Assembly (NCBI GenBank): GCA_002501065.1
Contig: DLRK01000034.1
Coordinates: forward strand, 13,116 to 33,432
Direction: 5' to 3'
Length of the DNA stretch: 20,317 bases
DNA from: Akkermansiaceae bacterium UBA7890
GTDB taxonomy: Bacteria; Verrucomicrobiota; Verrucomicrobiia; Verrucomicrobiales; Akkermansiaceae
The notes under the pieces are model-generated. The model saw nothing but the letters and a program-made list of their open reading frames with translations, had not been told where the DNA came from and did not search any database. A program made the position numbers and the translations under genes. Below are positions 1 to 7,862 of this stretch, piece by piece; position 1 is the first letter of the stretch; every line of letters begins with the position of its first letter.

Positions 1-598
1 TCCCGCTGAAGAAGTAAAGAGGCACCCGCCAGTCTATCAGGCGCCAGTAAAGCAACATCAAAGCTCCGGCAATCAGGGCCAGGGGCATGCTTTCGCCCAG
101 CGTTCCGGTGTAGCCACCGCTGAAGAGCACGTCGAGAGTCGGCATCTCACTTGCCAGTTCCTTGGCCAGCGGGGTGGCCTGCGTGGTGCCATCCATCGGC
201 CAGCGAGGCATGAAAAAGTAGACTGGCAGGACACTCATCAGGATCACTCGCGACAAGGCGGCGGGATTGAACAGGTTTTGCCCGAGACCGCCAAAACATT
301 GCTTCCCCAGGCCCACTCCCAGGGCTCCGGCGCAGGCACCCAGCCAGAAGGGCGCCGTCGCAGGCATGAGCAGGCCGCAGAGGCACCCAATCATGATAGC
401 GCTGCCGTCGAACGCATTCTCCCGGTCGAGCCAGTAGTCCACCAGCCAGGCAGAAGCGATCGCGGCTGACAATATCCACAACGCATCCATGCCATAACGC
501 CACAGGGCCGCGGCGCACACCGGCAGCAGCGCCGCAACCGCCTGCAGCATCATCTTGCGGATCGTCCCGCCGCCATGGATGAAGGGACCGTGTTTCAC
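1..598 (-). CDS. rnfD: RnfD/NqrB-family membrane flavoprotein subunit, partial at the left edge
   Basis: Membrane subunit of an Rnf-type ion-translocating oxidoreductase; in this family it carries a covalent FMN and passes electrons across the membrane. The first 199 residues are in the window. They show several hydrophobic helices, the family segment GGLGQNLFNPAALSR (residues 103-117), a flavinylation motif DGTTQATPL with the probable FMN-bearing Thr142, and the family stretch GTLGESMPLALIAG followed by RLIDWRVPL. The remaining third or so lies beyond the window. The start is a GTG at 598-596 that overlaps the TGA of the preceding gene (GTGA), so translation is probably coupled. There is no good ribosome site of its own. 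As last visible gene of the minus-strand operon it should be a substrate of the ApbE encoded upstream. Family identity is firm. Whether this is a classical Rnf or an Rnf-like variant is open, because its membrane partners are unusual. Confidence 0.9.
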   Translation of the reverse strand, partial: MKHGPFIHGGGTIRKMMLQAVAALLPVCAAALWRYGMDALWILSAAIASAWLVDYWLDRENAFDGSAIMIGCLCGLLMPATAPFWLGACAGALGVGLGKQCFGGLGQNLFNPAALSRVILMSVLPVYFFMPRWPMDGTTQATPLAKELASEMPTLDVLFSGGYTGTLGESMPLALIAGALMLLYWRLIDWRVPLYFFSG

Positions 599-1011
599 AG
601 GAGAACCAACGGGTAGAGGATCAGGTAGAGCATGCCTGCGATCATGACCTTGCGGGGCAATCCTGGGCGCAGGGTGTGGTGCTGTTCCCGGCTTGAGAGT
701 CTGTCCGGGTGACGTTCGAGGCTTCCCAGCAGGTCCATGAGTTCGGAGAGGGTCCACCACAGGATGGCCACCACGGCCGCCTCGGAGATCGTGGCGTATG
801 CGGGCAGGGCCAGGATCGCGCCAGTCGCCAATTGAGATCCGGACAGGACGATCACTGCCACGGCGATCAACGGTAGCTGAATCGCGGCATTCGGGGAGAG
901 CTGGATGAGATACACCGCCAGCGGCGTCAGGGCCGTCAGCGCTCGTCGGTGGCCCCTCTGCCCCAGGAAACTGCAGGCCAGCGCCAGGAATGTTGCATCG
1001 TATCCCGTCAT
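595..1011 (-). CDS. Small integral membrane protein in the RnfA/RnfE position
   Basis: A 138-residue protein with about four hydrophobic segments, placed between another small membrane protein and RnfD. Its ATG overlaps the preceding stop (ATGA at 1011-1008), and its TGA overlaps the GTG of rnfD (598-595). Canonical RnfA and RnfE are about 190-230 residues with six helices, and their half-helices carry cysteines that bind an iron-sulfur centre between the two subunits. Here the only cysteine is near the N-terminus in LALACSFLGQRG, faintly like the family's NCAxLGR motif, and the rest is not recognisable. It may be a reduced or highly diverged RnfA/E or an unrelated membrane subunit. Gene reality is well supported by the coupling and the uninterrupted frame; function is inferred only from position. 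Confidence 0.7.
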   Translation of the reverse strand: MTGYDATFLALACSFLGQRGHRRALTALTPLAVYLIQLSPNAAIQLPLIAVAVIVLSGSQLATGAILALPAYATISEAAVVAILWWTLSELMDLLGSLERHPDRLSSREQHHTLRPGLPRKVMIAGMLYLILYPLVLL

Positions 1012-1454
1012 GAGTGTTCAGTGGAAATCGCCAGGAGAAAAGCGCACGCAATCAGCATCACGCCGACGGGATTGCCGGGCAACAGACCGGCCAGGGGGAA
1101 CAGCAGCAAACCCAGCACCGCTGCGCGCACACAGTCCTGACACCGGTTAACCAGCGCGCCACTGGCCATCAACAGGAGCATCGGGAGGACTGGAAACAGG
1201 ACGGTCACGATCCAGGAAAAGCCAACCCATCGCAGGGTGTTCCCCTGCGCCAGGATGCCGCCGGTAACGAGGGCCACCGCCCATATTGTGACGAGAGCCA
1301 TGCTGCCCAGCTGGTATGACTGGCCGGCTGGTGAGTCCGCTCCGATCCCGACATAGGCTGGCAGGAACGCCGCCATTACGATGCGCGGGGTAATTTTCCA
1401 GAAACCGGGGGGCACTCTCTCAGGAGCCGCCGTTACGACCGTCGCGTTTGACAT
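1008..1454 (-). CDS. Small integral membrane protein in the RnfE/RnfA position
   Basis: A 148-residue protein starting MSNATVV, with four or five hydrophobic segments. The chosen ATG (1454-1452) is preceded by a strong GGGAGG at a spacing of about 4 bases and lies 35 bases inside the 3' end of rnfG. A longer upstream extension of the frame is just rnfG read out of frame. The stop overlaps the next ATG (ATGA). It has a cysteine pair in ALVNRCQDCVRAA but lacks the GLCPL and NCAxLGRA signatures of RnfA/E. The segment near residues 14-30 (PPGFWKITPRIVMAAF) is vaguely like the start of RnfD-type proteins. I take it as a noncanonical membrane subunit of the Rnf-like complex; a diverged RnfE is the main alternative. 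Confidence 0.7.
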   Translation of the reverse strand: MSNATVVTAAPERVPPGFWKITPRIVMAAFLPAYVGIGADSPAGQSYQLGSMALVTIWAVALVTGGILAQGNTLRWVGFSWIVTVLFPVLPMLLLMASGALVNRCQDCVRAAVLGLLLFPLAGLLPGNPVGVMLIACAFLLAISTEHS

Positions 1455-1899
1455 GATCCTCCCATCGTTGAAGCCGCTCGTTAACGGCGTTGATAACCAG
1501 TCGACTTGAAATCGTCGCACCGCTGATGGCATCGACCACCACAGGAGATTGGGCCGGATGGCCAGAGAAGGACTGCAGGAAGCCATGGTCATCATACAGG
1601 GTCTTCCGATCGATGCCTTCGTTTGATTGCGTGATCAAAACGTCCTCAATTTTGTCGTCCCTGATGACAACCGCCCCCTGAAGAGAGCCCTGTATTCCGT
1701 TCTGTTCGAAGAACAGGATGGCCTGATCATGATCATCAGATTGGAAGGCAGGAGGGCCGTCCAGCGGAACGGAGTGCAACGACGGGCCGATCAGGTGCCG
1801 GGCTAGAACCCGTCTCTCGTCCGGACGCTCCAGGGCCAGGTTCAATACGACTGCGGTCGCAATCAACAGGATGGAAATTCCATCGGCCTTTGCTTTCAT
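1420..1899 (-). CDS. rnfG: RnfG-type periplasmic FMN-binding subunit
   Basis: Single-pass, outward-facing FMN-binding subunit of an Rnf-type complex. The 159-residue product has an N-terminal membrane anchor (residues 8-24, SILLIATAVVLNL) followed by an FMN-binding domain. The flavinylation motif DAISGATISS is near the C-terminus, with Thr129 as the expected phosphoester attachment site. It is shorter than many RnfG proteins (about 200 residues). The start is the ATG at 1899-1897: it overlaps the rnfC stop (ATGA at 1899-1896) and has GAGG eight bases upstream. A second ATG at 1905 is too close to that site. ApbE, encoded three genes upstream, is the enzyme that would attach FMN here. Assignment is confident at family level. 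Confidence 0.88.
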   Translation of the reverse strand: MKAKADGISILLIATAVVLNLALERPDERRVLARHLIGPSLHSVPLDGPPAFQSDDHDQAILFFEQNGIQGSLQGAVVIRDDKIEDVLITQSNEGIDRKTLYDDHGFLQSFSGHPAQSPVVVDAISGATISSRLVINAVNERLQRWEDHVKRDGRNGGS

Positions 1900-3035
1900 T
1901 GGCATTGCCTCAATCGATAATCGGTTTTTGCCTCCCGTAACCGCGCCACCAGTCTGAGATGTGCCGGACACACGAACTGGCAGATGCCACACTCGATGCA
2001 GCGCAGCACCGCTTCCGAAGCCGGATGCTCAATCAGCTCCGTCACCGGCAGATCGATCGGGCAGGCATCCATGCAGCGTCCACAACGGATACAGGCGCTC
2101 TCTGCTGACTTGGCGGCTTCTTTCCTTCCCAGAGCCAGAACCCCACCCGTGCCCGCCTGCACCGCACTGTCGAGATCGACCTCCCGCCCCATCATCGGTC
2201 CTCCGGCAACCAGACGTTTCGTCCGCGAGGCGTCATACTCGCATGCCTTCAGGATGTGACCCACGGTCGTGCCGAGTGGCACCAGGTAATTCCCCGGTCG
2301 CTCCACCGCTTTCCCCGCCACGGTAATCACCCGCTCGGTCAACGGCCTGCCTCCACATACCGCCTGGTGCAGAGCGCGAGCGGTCTGCGCATTGATCACC
2401 ATCACTCCGACGTCCACCGGAAAACACCCGTTTGGCACGCTGCGGCCCAGTGTTGTTTTGACGAGAAATCGTTCATAACCCGCTACGTAATTCGACTCGT
2501 GTCCGACGACATGGCCGTTGGTTGCACCCGTTGCGCGCATCGCAAGGCGCATACCGCATTCCACCTCCTGCCTGTGCTCGACAAGCACCCGGTGGTCACC
2601 ACACAAGTAAGGTTCCCCTTCACATCCGTTGATGATGACGGTGTCCATCGGTTTGCCGTAGCTCAGTTTGAGATAGGTAGGGAACATGCCTCCGCCCATG
2701 CCAAGCAGGCCAGCCTCGCGCGCGCGGCCGACGATGGCATCAGCTTCCCACTGCCCGGCGTCATCGTGATGCTCAGTTCCGGACGAGGACGGCCATTCGC
2801 CTTCCACAATGAGTCGCCGGCCAGCTTCAATTCGAACCGTGCCTGCGAGCGGCGAATGCACCCGCCGCTGCAACCGGGCGCCCCTTGGAGAGCGCGCCAG
2901 CACATCACCCGCCCGAACCGGGTCACCGCAATCGAACAGCACCTCCAGGCTCTCGCAGGAAAATCTCACGAAAGGCGGTGCTTCAAGGCGGCGAATGGCC
3001 GATCCTGCCTCGGTCTTTCTCGGTGGTACGATCAT
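1896..3035 (-). CDS. rnfC: RnfC: cytoplasmic iron-sulfur/NADH-FMN subunit
   Basis: Peripheral cytoplasmic subunit that links NADH or ferredoxin chemistry to the membrane part of Rnf. The 379-residue product has an N-terminal barrel-sandwich part, the dinucleotide/FMN-binding loop LLGMGGGMFPTYLKL (residues 110-124), the family segment NGCEGEPYLCGDHR, and an SLBB-like part around VPLGTTVGHIL. It ends with two 4Fe-4S motifs: Cys315/318/321/325 (CIRCGRCMDACP) and Cys346/349/352/356 (CIECGICQFVCP). It stops soon after the second cluster, so it lacks the long C-terminal extension of gammaproteobacterial RnfC. The start at 3035 overlaps the upstream cytochrome stop (ATGA). An alternative upstream start at 3098 would lie well inside the cytochrome gene and adds residues unlike the family. 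No rnfB is seen in the window. Confidence 0.93.
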   Translation of the reverse strand: MIVPPRKTEAGSAIRRLEAPPFVRFSCESLEVLFDCGDPVRAGDVLARSPRGARLQRRVHSPLAGTVRIEAGRRLIVEGEWPSSSGTEHHDDAGQWEADAIVGRAREAGLLGMGGGMFPTYLKLSYGKPMDTVIINGCEGEPYLCGDHRVLVEHRQEVECGMRLAMRATGATNGHVVGHESNYVAGYERFLVKTTLGRSVPNGCFPVDVGVMVINAQTARALHQAVCGGRPLTERVITVAGKAVERPGNYLVPLGTTVGHILKACEYDASRTKRLVAGGPMMGREVDLDSAVQAGTGGVLALGRKEAAKSAESACIRCGRCMDACPIDLPVTELIEHPASEAVLRCIECGICQFVCPAHLRLVARLREAKTDYRLRQCQ

Positions 3036-3481
3036 CGATTCCACTCGTCCAGGACATGGCAGTCCGAACATTGCGTTTGAAAATGTCCCCGGTGGCACTC
3101 CAGGCAGGACTGCCGGTGCTCTATGGCCAGGTGCATGTGTTCGTTTCGTTGCTTAACGCCTTTCGCGGGCGTGCAGAACAGGGGGCTGTGCCAGGAGGGC
3201 TTTTCATTGTCATGGCAATCCGCGCATTGTCTCTGCTGGTGACACGTCAGACAGCTGTCACGATTTTCCCGTGCCAGGCAGCCATGCGATTTCGTCACGA
3301 ATTTCTCCGTGTGATTGTCGGGGACGGTCCCCTGGTGGCAGGAGGTGCAATCACCCGAGCGACCACAGGCCCCGGCATGGAACGGCTCCTCGCTCCAGCG
3401 TAACGCCGCGTTGGCGAACGCAATGACAACGACTGCCAGATAAAGCACAATTAGAGTCGAACTGATTTTCTTCATGCTCAT
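3032..3481 (-). CDS. Membrane-anchored pentaheme cytochrome c
   Basis: Probable electron-transfer protein on the outer face of the membrane. The 149-residue product (MSMKKISSTL) has an N-terminal signal anchor (about residues 7-26) followed by a haem-rich domain. It has five CxxCH motifs at residues 45-49, 77-81, 86-90, 126-130 and 138-142, and many extra histidines for bis-His ligation, in the style of the cytochrome c3/c7 superfamily. It follows the 1100-aa HzsA-related gene by 11 bases and overlaps rnfC by 4 bases (ATGA). The start at 3481 has GAGG nine bases upstream; an in-frame ATG two codons later is the alternative. Position directly before rnfC suggests it carries electrons between the RnfG/RnfD flavins and the large periplasmic haem proteins. 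Methanosarcina acetivorans is the known precedent for an Rnf-linked multihaem cytochrome. Confidence 0.9.
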   Translation of the reverse strand: MSMKKISSTLIVLYLAVVVIAFANAALRWSEEPFHAGACGRSGDCTSCHQGTVPDNHTEKFVTKSHGCLARENRDSCLTCHQQRQCADCHDNEKPSWHSPLFCTPAKGVKQRNEHMHLAIEHRQSCLECHRGHFQTQCSDCHVLDEWNR

Positions 3482-3492
3482 GGCCTGCGGCC

Positions 3493-6400
3493 TCATTCCT
3501 TGCGGGCACCCAGATCGACCCATCGAACAAAAGCCAGTAACTCCTCGCGGGTCAGTCGCTGCTGCGAGGGATGCGGGTGGTCACCGCTCAAGGCGCGCGT
3601 GGCATGCAGTTCGCGACCATGGAGTTTCTCGATCAGGTAACTCCTGATCGCCAGTTTATCATGCAGGTTGACGTGAGTGGTCAGCGCGTCGTAACCAGTC
3701 TCTCCAGCGAGATCGAGTTTCGCCGCGGGTACAGGACCGGCATGGCAGGCCACGCATTTTGCACGGACAATGGGAAGGATGTCCCTCTGATAGCTGACCG
3801 CCGTGAGCATCGCTTCGTTTGATTTCCCGTAGTTCGCTGGATTGCGCTTGTGGTGGTTTGGCAGATCCCAGATGGCCTGGGTCCGCGATGCGGAACTGAT
3901 GGCATCCGGTCGGCGCAACGTGTCTTCGCTCTTGCCCGTGAGCCCTCCATGGCAGCCGCTGCAGGTTTGCGCATACAATGGCCGCGGGATCGAGAGGCCG
4001 TGCTTCTCACCCGGATGGCAATAGAGCCAGCGGTTGGGCGAACGCAACGCCATCTGCATGCCATTGAGCGACTGGATGTCGAAGCTGATGCCGGAGGGCA
4101 CCTGCATTGCAAACGAGCCGTCGGTCTCCAGTGGAACTTCTCCGATCATGACCCGCCGCGGTTCCCCGCGGTCCCCTTCATCCTGCGGCTCAGTAGCAAT
4201 GATACGTGCATACCGGACCTGTTCCAGGTCCGGCGTGGGGTCCATGCAACTCGGGCAGACAGGAGAGCCCAGGTGACGAACGCCTGTGGGAGTGGATTGT
4301 TCGAAAAACGCGTCCAGCAGGACCATGTCATAGACCTGGACCACCGCAGGAGTCTCCTGCCGGTAGCCGGTGAAACCCCGCACGCGGGCAGGAGGGCCAA
4401 AGAGATCGGTCTCCAGTTTCATTTTCTTTTTCACCGGCTCTTTCAGGCGGGCAACCACCGGGCGAGGCCACAGTTCGGCATGATGACCGGCCACAACTAC
4501 TTCCCTGTTGCTCTTGCCTGCCTTGAATCCATCGGAAGATTGAAAGGCGGGATCGGGACGCAGGATGACGATGTTGAAGTCCGGCGCGGCCGCGGGGTCA
4601 TGCAGATCCAGCGGGCCCCGGGCATGAGCCACCAGGATCCCGCCGTCCGGCATGGGATAGGGATCACGGTAGACACCACCGGGGGACTGGCCCCGGCAAG
4701 TGACGTGTTCATCCAGCCCGATCCAGCCGGGAACGAATTTGAACATGGCGGTCGTCGGGGTTCCTTCGCCATACGGATGATCCAGGTCGTCCAGCGGGTT
4801 GTTGTTTTCAATGGTCGGACCAAACTGATGGTCGGCCAGCATCAGCATCCCTCCCCAATGGGAGTCGGCGTCCCGTCCGATGCGGATCTCCAGGCCATTG
4901 GGCATCTCCCGGTTGTCGGCGTGGATCGGGACGGCGGAACGGTTGCCATTATGGGTATGGAAGTTGGAACCATCAACGTGGGTTCGGAACACCGCGCCAT
5001 TGTAGAATGGTCGACCGGATTGCCAGCCGCTGCGCAGGCACGTGAACATGATTTCGCCCGATGAGCGCATGGCGGGCCGCCGTACCTGGCTGGCGGAATA
5101 GGTCATGCGTTTCAGGCTCTCATCGAAGATTTTTTTCTCCTCTCCCCTGGCGGCACGGCGCATGCGATACGCCTCGAACTTGGGAGTGAACCGTGGTTCA
5201 ACCATGATCGTGTAGTGCGTGCTCGTGTCGCAGGGGAGAGGAAAGGGTCTGTCGACCACCAGTTCTCCGAATTCGTGCTGTGTGATCATTCGCGTTTCAC
5301 CGGCATTCGTTCCCGTGACGATCTGCAGGGTCCTGCCGTTGAAACGGCCGGGTGCTTCCGTCAATTCGTGGTCGATAATGGACCTCTTCGTCCCGCCTTC
5401 GGCTTCGCCCAGGACATGGCTGGGACTGGATTCGCACCATTCACCGTCCACGTTGGAAACCATCACAAGGCAAACCCGTTCCAGATCATCTCCGCCGACA
5501 TCGTCCGGGTCGGGCACATAGATGGGATCCATGAAATGTGTAGCACGGACTTCCGAGAAGGTCATCTGGCGGGCTTTGCCGCTGGCCAGCTCGATTTCCC
5601 AGACATTGAACGGCTCCCCTTCGGAACGCCGCATGGCGAAGACAACATGCCGCGCGTCATAACTCACTTCCGGCGCGCGGACATCAGCAGGCCCTGCCGG
5701 ATGCAATGATGCTGTCAGGTTGACCTCCCGGCCGTCTTTGAGCAGGAACAGGTCCCCACCCGGAAGGAAGGAAATGTCCTCGAAGAACCGTTCGGGGCTG
5801 TTTTTCGGCCGGCGCACAAAGACGATGCCCTCCAGTTCTCCAAGTGCGGCCCCACTGTGCTCCCTGGCCTCTTGTGCCTCCAGTTTCAACCAATGCAGCA
5901 GGACCTGGTAATCGGGGTCATCCTTCCTGAAGAAGTTGTTGCCGCCTTTATGAACGATGCCGCCTTCCTCAACCGGGAAGTTCTTCAACAACTGTTTGGA
6001 CTGCCGGACGTCGCCGGACAAGTGCACCATTCTTGTCACCGTGCCCAGCATCTCCCTGCGATTGTGTTTATGCGTACGCGGTGAAAAACGCGTGTCCTGT
6101 CCGGGGATGCCCGGGTCCAGCTTGAGATCGTTGAAGGCCAGCGGGCCATGGCAGCCGAAGCAGGTTTTTCGAACGAGGATCGGGGTCACTTTCTCCGCAA
6201 AATACAACTCCGCCCCGCTGCTCAGCGTGAGTTTCGCCTCTTGCCCGGATTCGATCTCCTCTTCGATCCAGTGGAACAGAACCCGGTAGTCCGGATCCTC
6301 GGGGGAGGAAAATACCTCGGGATGTGTTGAGGCGGAAAAGCCGGAGGCCAGAGGGGCCCGTAGAAACGGGCTGACCCCCGGATCGGAAACAAAGTCAATG

Positions 6401-6795
6401 AAGCCGGAAGACGTTGCCGCACTCTCGGGCCGGGCCGTGACGATGTCATAAGTTTGCCGGAGCCGGGACCTTGTCTTGATGCGCCCTCCAGCGTTCACCG
6501 GCCAACGCAGGAAGTCCTTCGACTGGGTCGAGTCCGCCAGAATCCCGGACTCTTCCTGCAACACTCCGTGGCAACTGCTGCAGCGCCGCTCCAATACCGG
6601 AACAATGTCGACGCAGAACCGCTCATACAGTCCTCCGCTAACAACTGCCTTTGGCGGTGTATCCGGCACCGGGGGTGCACGATGATGACCAGGCAGGGCA
6701 ATCAGGACAGCAGCTGCCAGCCCGACCGAGAGCAGAATCCCTGCGGACAGGATGTTGATTCTGCCGCCTCCCTGATTGTCTGTTTCCTCCTTCAT
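3493..6795 (-). CDS. HzsA-related tetraheme beta-propeller protein (hydrazine synthase alpha-like)
   Basis: A large membrane-anchored periplasmic protein of 1100 residues. A TM anchor spans about 13-34. Two cytochrome modules follow with CSSCH (72-76) and CFGCH (212-216), each in the F-x-I-x-P-x-L context seen in planctomycete-type cytochromes. A WD/TolB-like beta-propeller occupies roughly 330-780. The C-terminal part resembles the hydrazine synthase alpha family: GGVYRDPYPMPDGGILVAHA, a GEVPLETDGSFAMQVPSG strand segment, then WLYCHPGEKHG leading to CSGCH (945-949). A terminal cytochrome has CVACH (1014-1018). Anammox HZS-alpha has two haems; this has four motifs. The residue four after the CSGCH histidine is Thr953, whereas I recall a haem-ligating tyrosine there in the Kuenenia enzyme, so hydrazine chemistry is not implied. 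The start overlaps the apbE stop (ATGA). Family assignment is from memory of motifs; substrate unknown. Confidence 0.8.
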   Translation of the reverse strand: MKEETDNQGGGRINILSAGILLSVGLAAAVLIALPGHHRAPPVPDTPPKAVVSGGLYERFCVDIVPVLERRCSSCHGVLQEESGILADSTQSKDFLRWPVNAGGRIKTRSRLRQTYDIVTARPESAATSSGFIDFVSDPGVSPFLRAPLASGFSASTHPEVFSSPEDPDYRVLFHWIEEEIESGQEAKLTLSSGAELYFAEKVTPILVRKTCFGCHGPLAFNDLKLDPGIPGQDTRFSPRTHKHNRREMLGTVTRMVHLSGDVRQSKQLLKNFPVEEGGIVHKGGNNFFRKDDPDYQVLLHWLKLEAQEAREHSGAALGELEGIVFVRRPKNSPERFFEDISFLPGGDLFLLKDGREVNLTASLHPAGPADVRAPEVSYDARHVVFAMRRSEGEPFNVWEIELASGKARQMTFSEVRATHFMDPIYVPDPDDVGGDDLERVCLVMVSNVDGEWCESSPSHVLGEAEGGTKRSIIDHELTEAPGRFNGRTLQIVTGTNAGETRMITQHEFGELVVDRPFPLPCDTSTHYTIMVEPRFTPKFEAYRMRRAARGEEKKIFDESLKRMTYSASQVRRPAMRSSGEIMFTCLRSGWQSGRPFYNGAVFRTHVDGSNFHTHNGNRSAVPIHADNREMPNGLEIRIGRDADSHWGGMLMLADHQFGPTIENNNPLDDLDHPYGEGTPTTAMFKFVPGWIGLDEHVTCRGQSPGGVYRDPYPMPDGGILVAHARGPLDLHDPAAAPDFNIVILRPDPAFQSSDGFKAGKSNREVVVAGHHAELWPRPVVARLKEPVKKKMKLETDLFGPPARVRGFTGYRQETPAVVQVYDMVLLDAFFEQSTPTGVRHLGSPVCPSCMDPTPDLEQVRYARIIATEPQDEGDRGEPRRVMIGEVPLETDGSFAMQVPSGISFDIQSLNGMQMALRSPNRWLYCHPGEKHGLSIPRPLYAQTCSGCHGGLTGKSEDTLRRPDAISSASRTQAIWDLPNHHKRNPANYGKSNEAMLTAVSYQRDILPIVRAKCVACHAGPVPAAKLDLAGETGYDALTTHVNLHDKLAIRSYLIEKLHGRELHATRALSGDHPHPSQQRLTREELLAFVRWVDLGARKE

Positions 6796-7862
6796 GGTCG
6801 ATCCAGTCTCAGGCGATCGCCCTGGAGGTGCAGGCCGGTTGACAGCGTTATCTTTCCGTTGTCGTCTACGAAGATTGCATCCACTTCCGGCTGCTCCTCC
6901 ACCAATTCGAGCCCCCGCGAAGCGTCCATGACAAACAATGCCGTGGCCAGGGCATCGGCGTCAGCAGTGGAACTGGCGATCACGGTCACGCTCGTCAGGC
7001 GCTTCGCCGGCAATCCACTGCGTAAATCGAGAATATGAGAATAGCGTTGTCCATCGACGATGAAGTAGCGTTCATAGTCACCCGAGGTTGCGATCGCGCA
7101 GTCGCCGCCTTCCAGGCGGGCGAGAAACTCTTCGCCGCGCGGATGACGCACCCCCACGTGCCACGATCGATCGCCGCGCCTGCCCTTTACGAGCAGATCA
7201 CCGCCTGCATCGATGATGTAATTCGACAGGCCTTTCGATTCCAGAAAGGCCGCGGCCCGATCCGCTGCAAACCCCTTGCCGATCGCGCCGAATCCCAGCT
7301 CCATGCCTGCCTTCTGGAGGCGCACTCTGCCGTCGGTCATCCTGATGTGCTGGTAGCCGATCAGGGCCCGGCATGCGTCGATCTCTTCCTGTGACGGCAA
7401 GGTGCCGCGTTCACGGGCCTCTTCCCACAATGCGAACAGCGGTCCACCACTGACATCAAAGGCTCCACCGGTTTTCCGTGCCCAATGCAGCGAACGGTTC
7501 AGGAGATCCTCCAGTTCAACTCCAATCGGCACGGCCGATTGGCCCGCGCTCGCATTCACCCGTGTCGTTTCACTGTCAGCCTGCCAGCTGCTGATCCGCT
7601 TCTCCAGTCCGGCCAGTTCGTCAAACACCTCCCCCAGTGCCTGTGCGGCAATCCCGGATTTGTCCGGGGGAGCCCAGATCGTCACTTTGAATTCCGTGCC
7701 CATCAGGGAGCGCCTGGACTTGAATACGATTCCGTCCCTTTCCGCCGCCATGGCATCAGGGCGGACCTCCCGGTTGCCCGGTTCCACGGCTTGGGCCAGG
7801 ATCAGGGCAAGAGCAAGTGCTCCAAGCACTACTCGATGGACTGGATGAAACTGATTAAACAT
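6792..7862 (-). CDS. apbE: ApbE: FAD:protein FMN transferase
   Basis: Transfers FMN from FAD to a Thr of target flavoproteins outside the cytoplasm, in a Mg-dependent reaction. The 356-residue product has an N-terminal signal/anchor segment (VVLGALALALILAQA) without a lipobox cysteine. Family motifs follow in order: MGTEFKVTI (54-62), FGAIGKGFAADRA (191-203), IDAGGDL (217-223), TSGDYERYF (259-267) with SHILDLRSGLP after it, and DADALATALFVM (301-312) with the metal-binding acidic residues. The start is uncertain: ATG at 7862 (GGGA six bases upstream) or ATG at 7874. Both lie inside the 3' end of the preceding gene (34 or 46 bases overlap). It sits between the two large haem-protein genes, and its likely substrates RnfG and RnfD are in the same operon. 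Identity is very secure. Confidence 0.95.
   Translation of the reverse strand: MFNQFHPVHRVVLGALALALILAQAVEPGNREVRPDAMAAERDGIVFKSRRSLMGTEFKVTIWAPPDKSGIAAQALGEVFDELAGLEKRISSWQADSETTRVNASAGQSAVPIGVELEDLLNRSLHWARKTGGAFDVSGGPLFALWEEARERGTLPSQEEIDACRALIGYQHIRMTDGRVRLQKAGMELGFGAIGKGFAADRAAAFLESKGLSNYIIDAGGDLLVKGRRGDRSWHVGVRHPRGEEFLARLEGGDCAIATSGDYERYFIVDGQRYSHILDLRSGLPAKRLTSVTVIASSTADADALATALFVMDASRGLELVEEQPEVDAIFVDDNGKITLSTGLHLQGDRLRLDRP

Noticed and set aside
147..518. A 123-residue minus-strand open frame
   Set aside because: It is out of frame with the clear RnfD coding sequence on the same strand, which explains the region fully.
3850..5064. A 404-residue open frame on the plus strand
   Set aside because: It is the antisense shadow of the 1100-aa haem protein in GC-rich DNA; no recognisable domain, ribosome site or neighbours on that strand.
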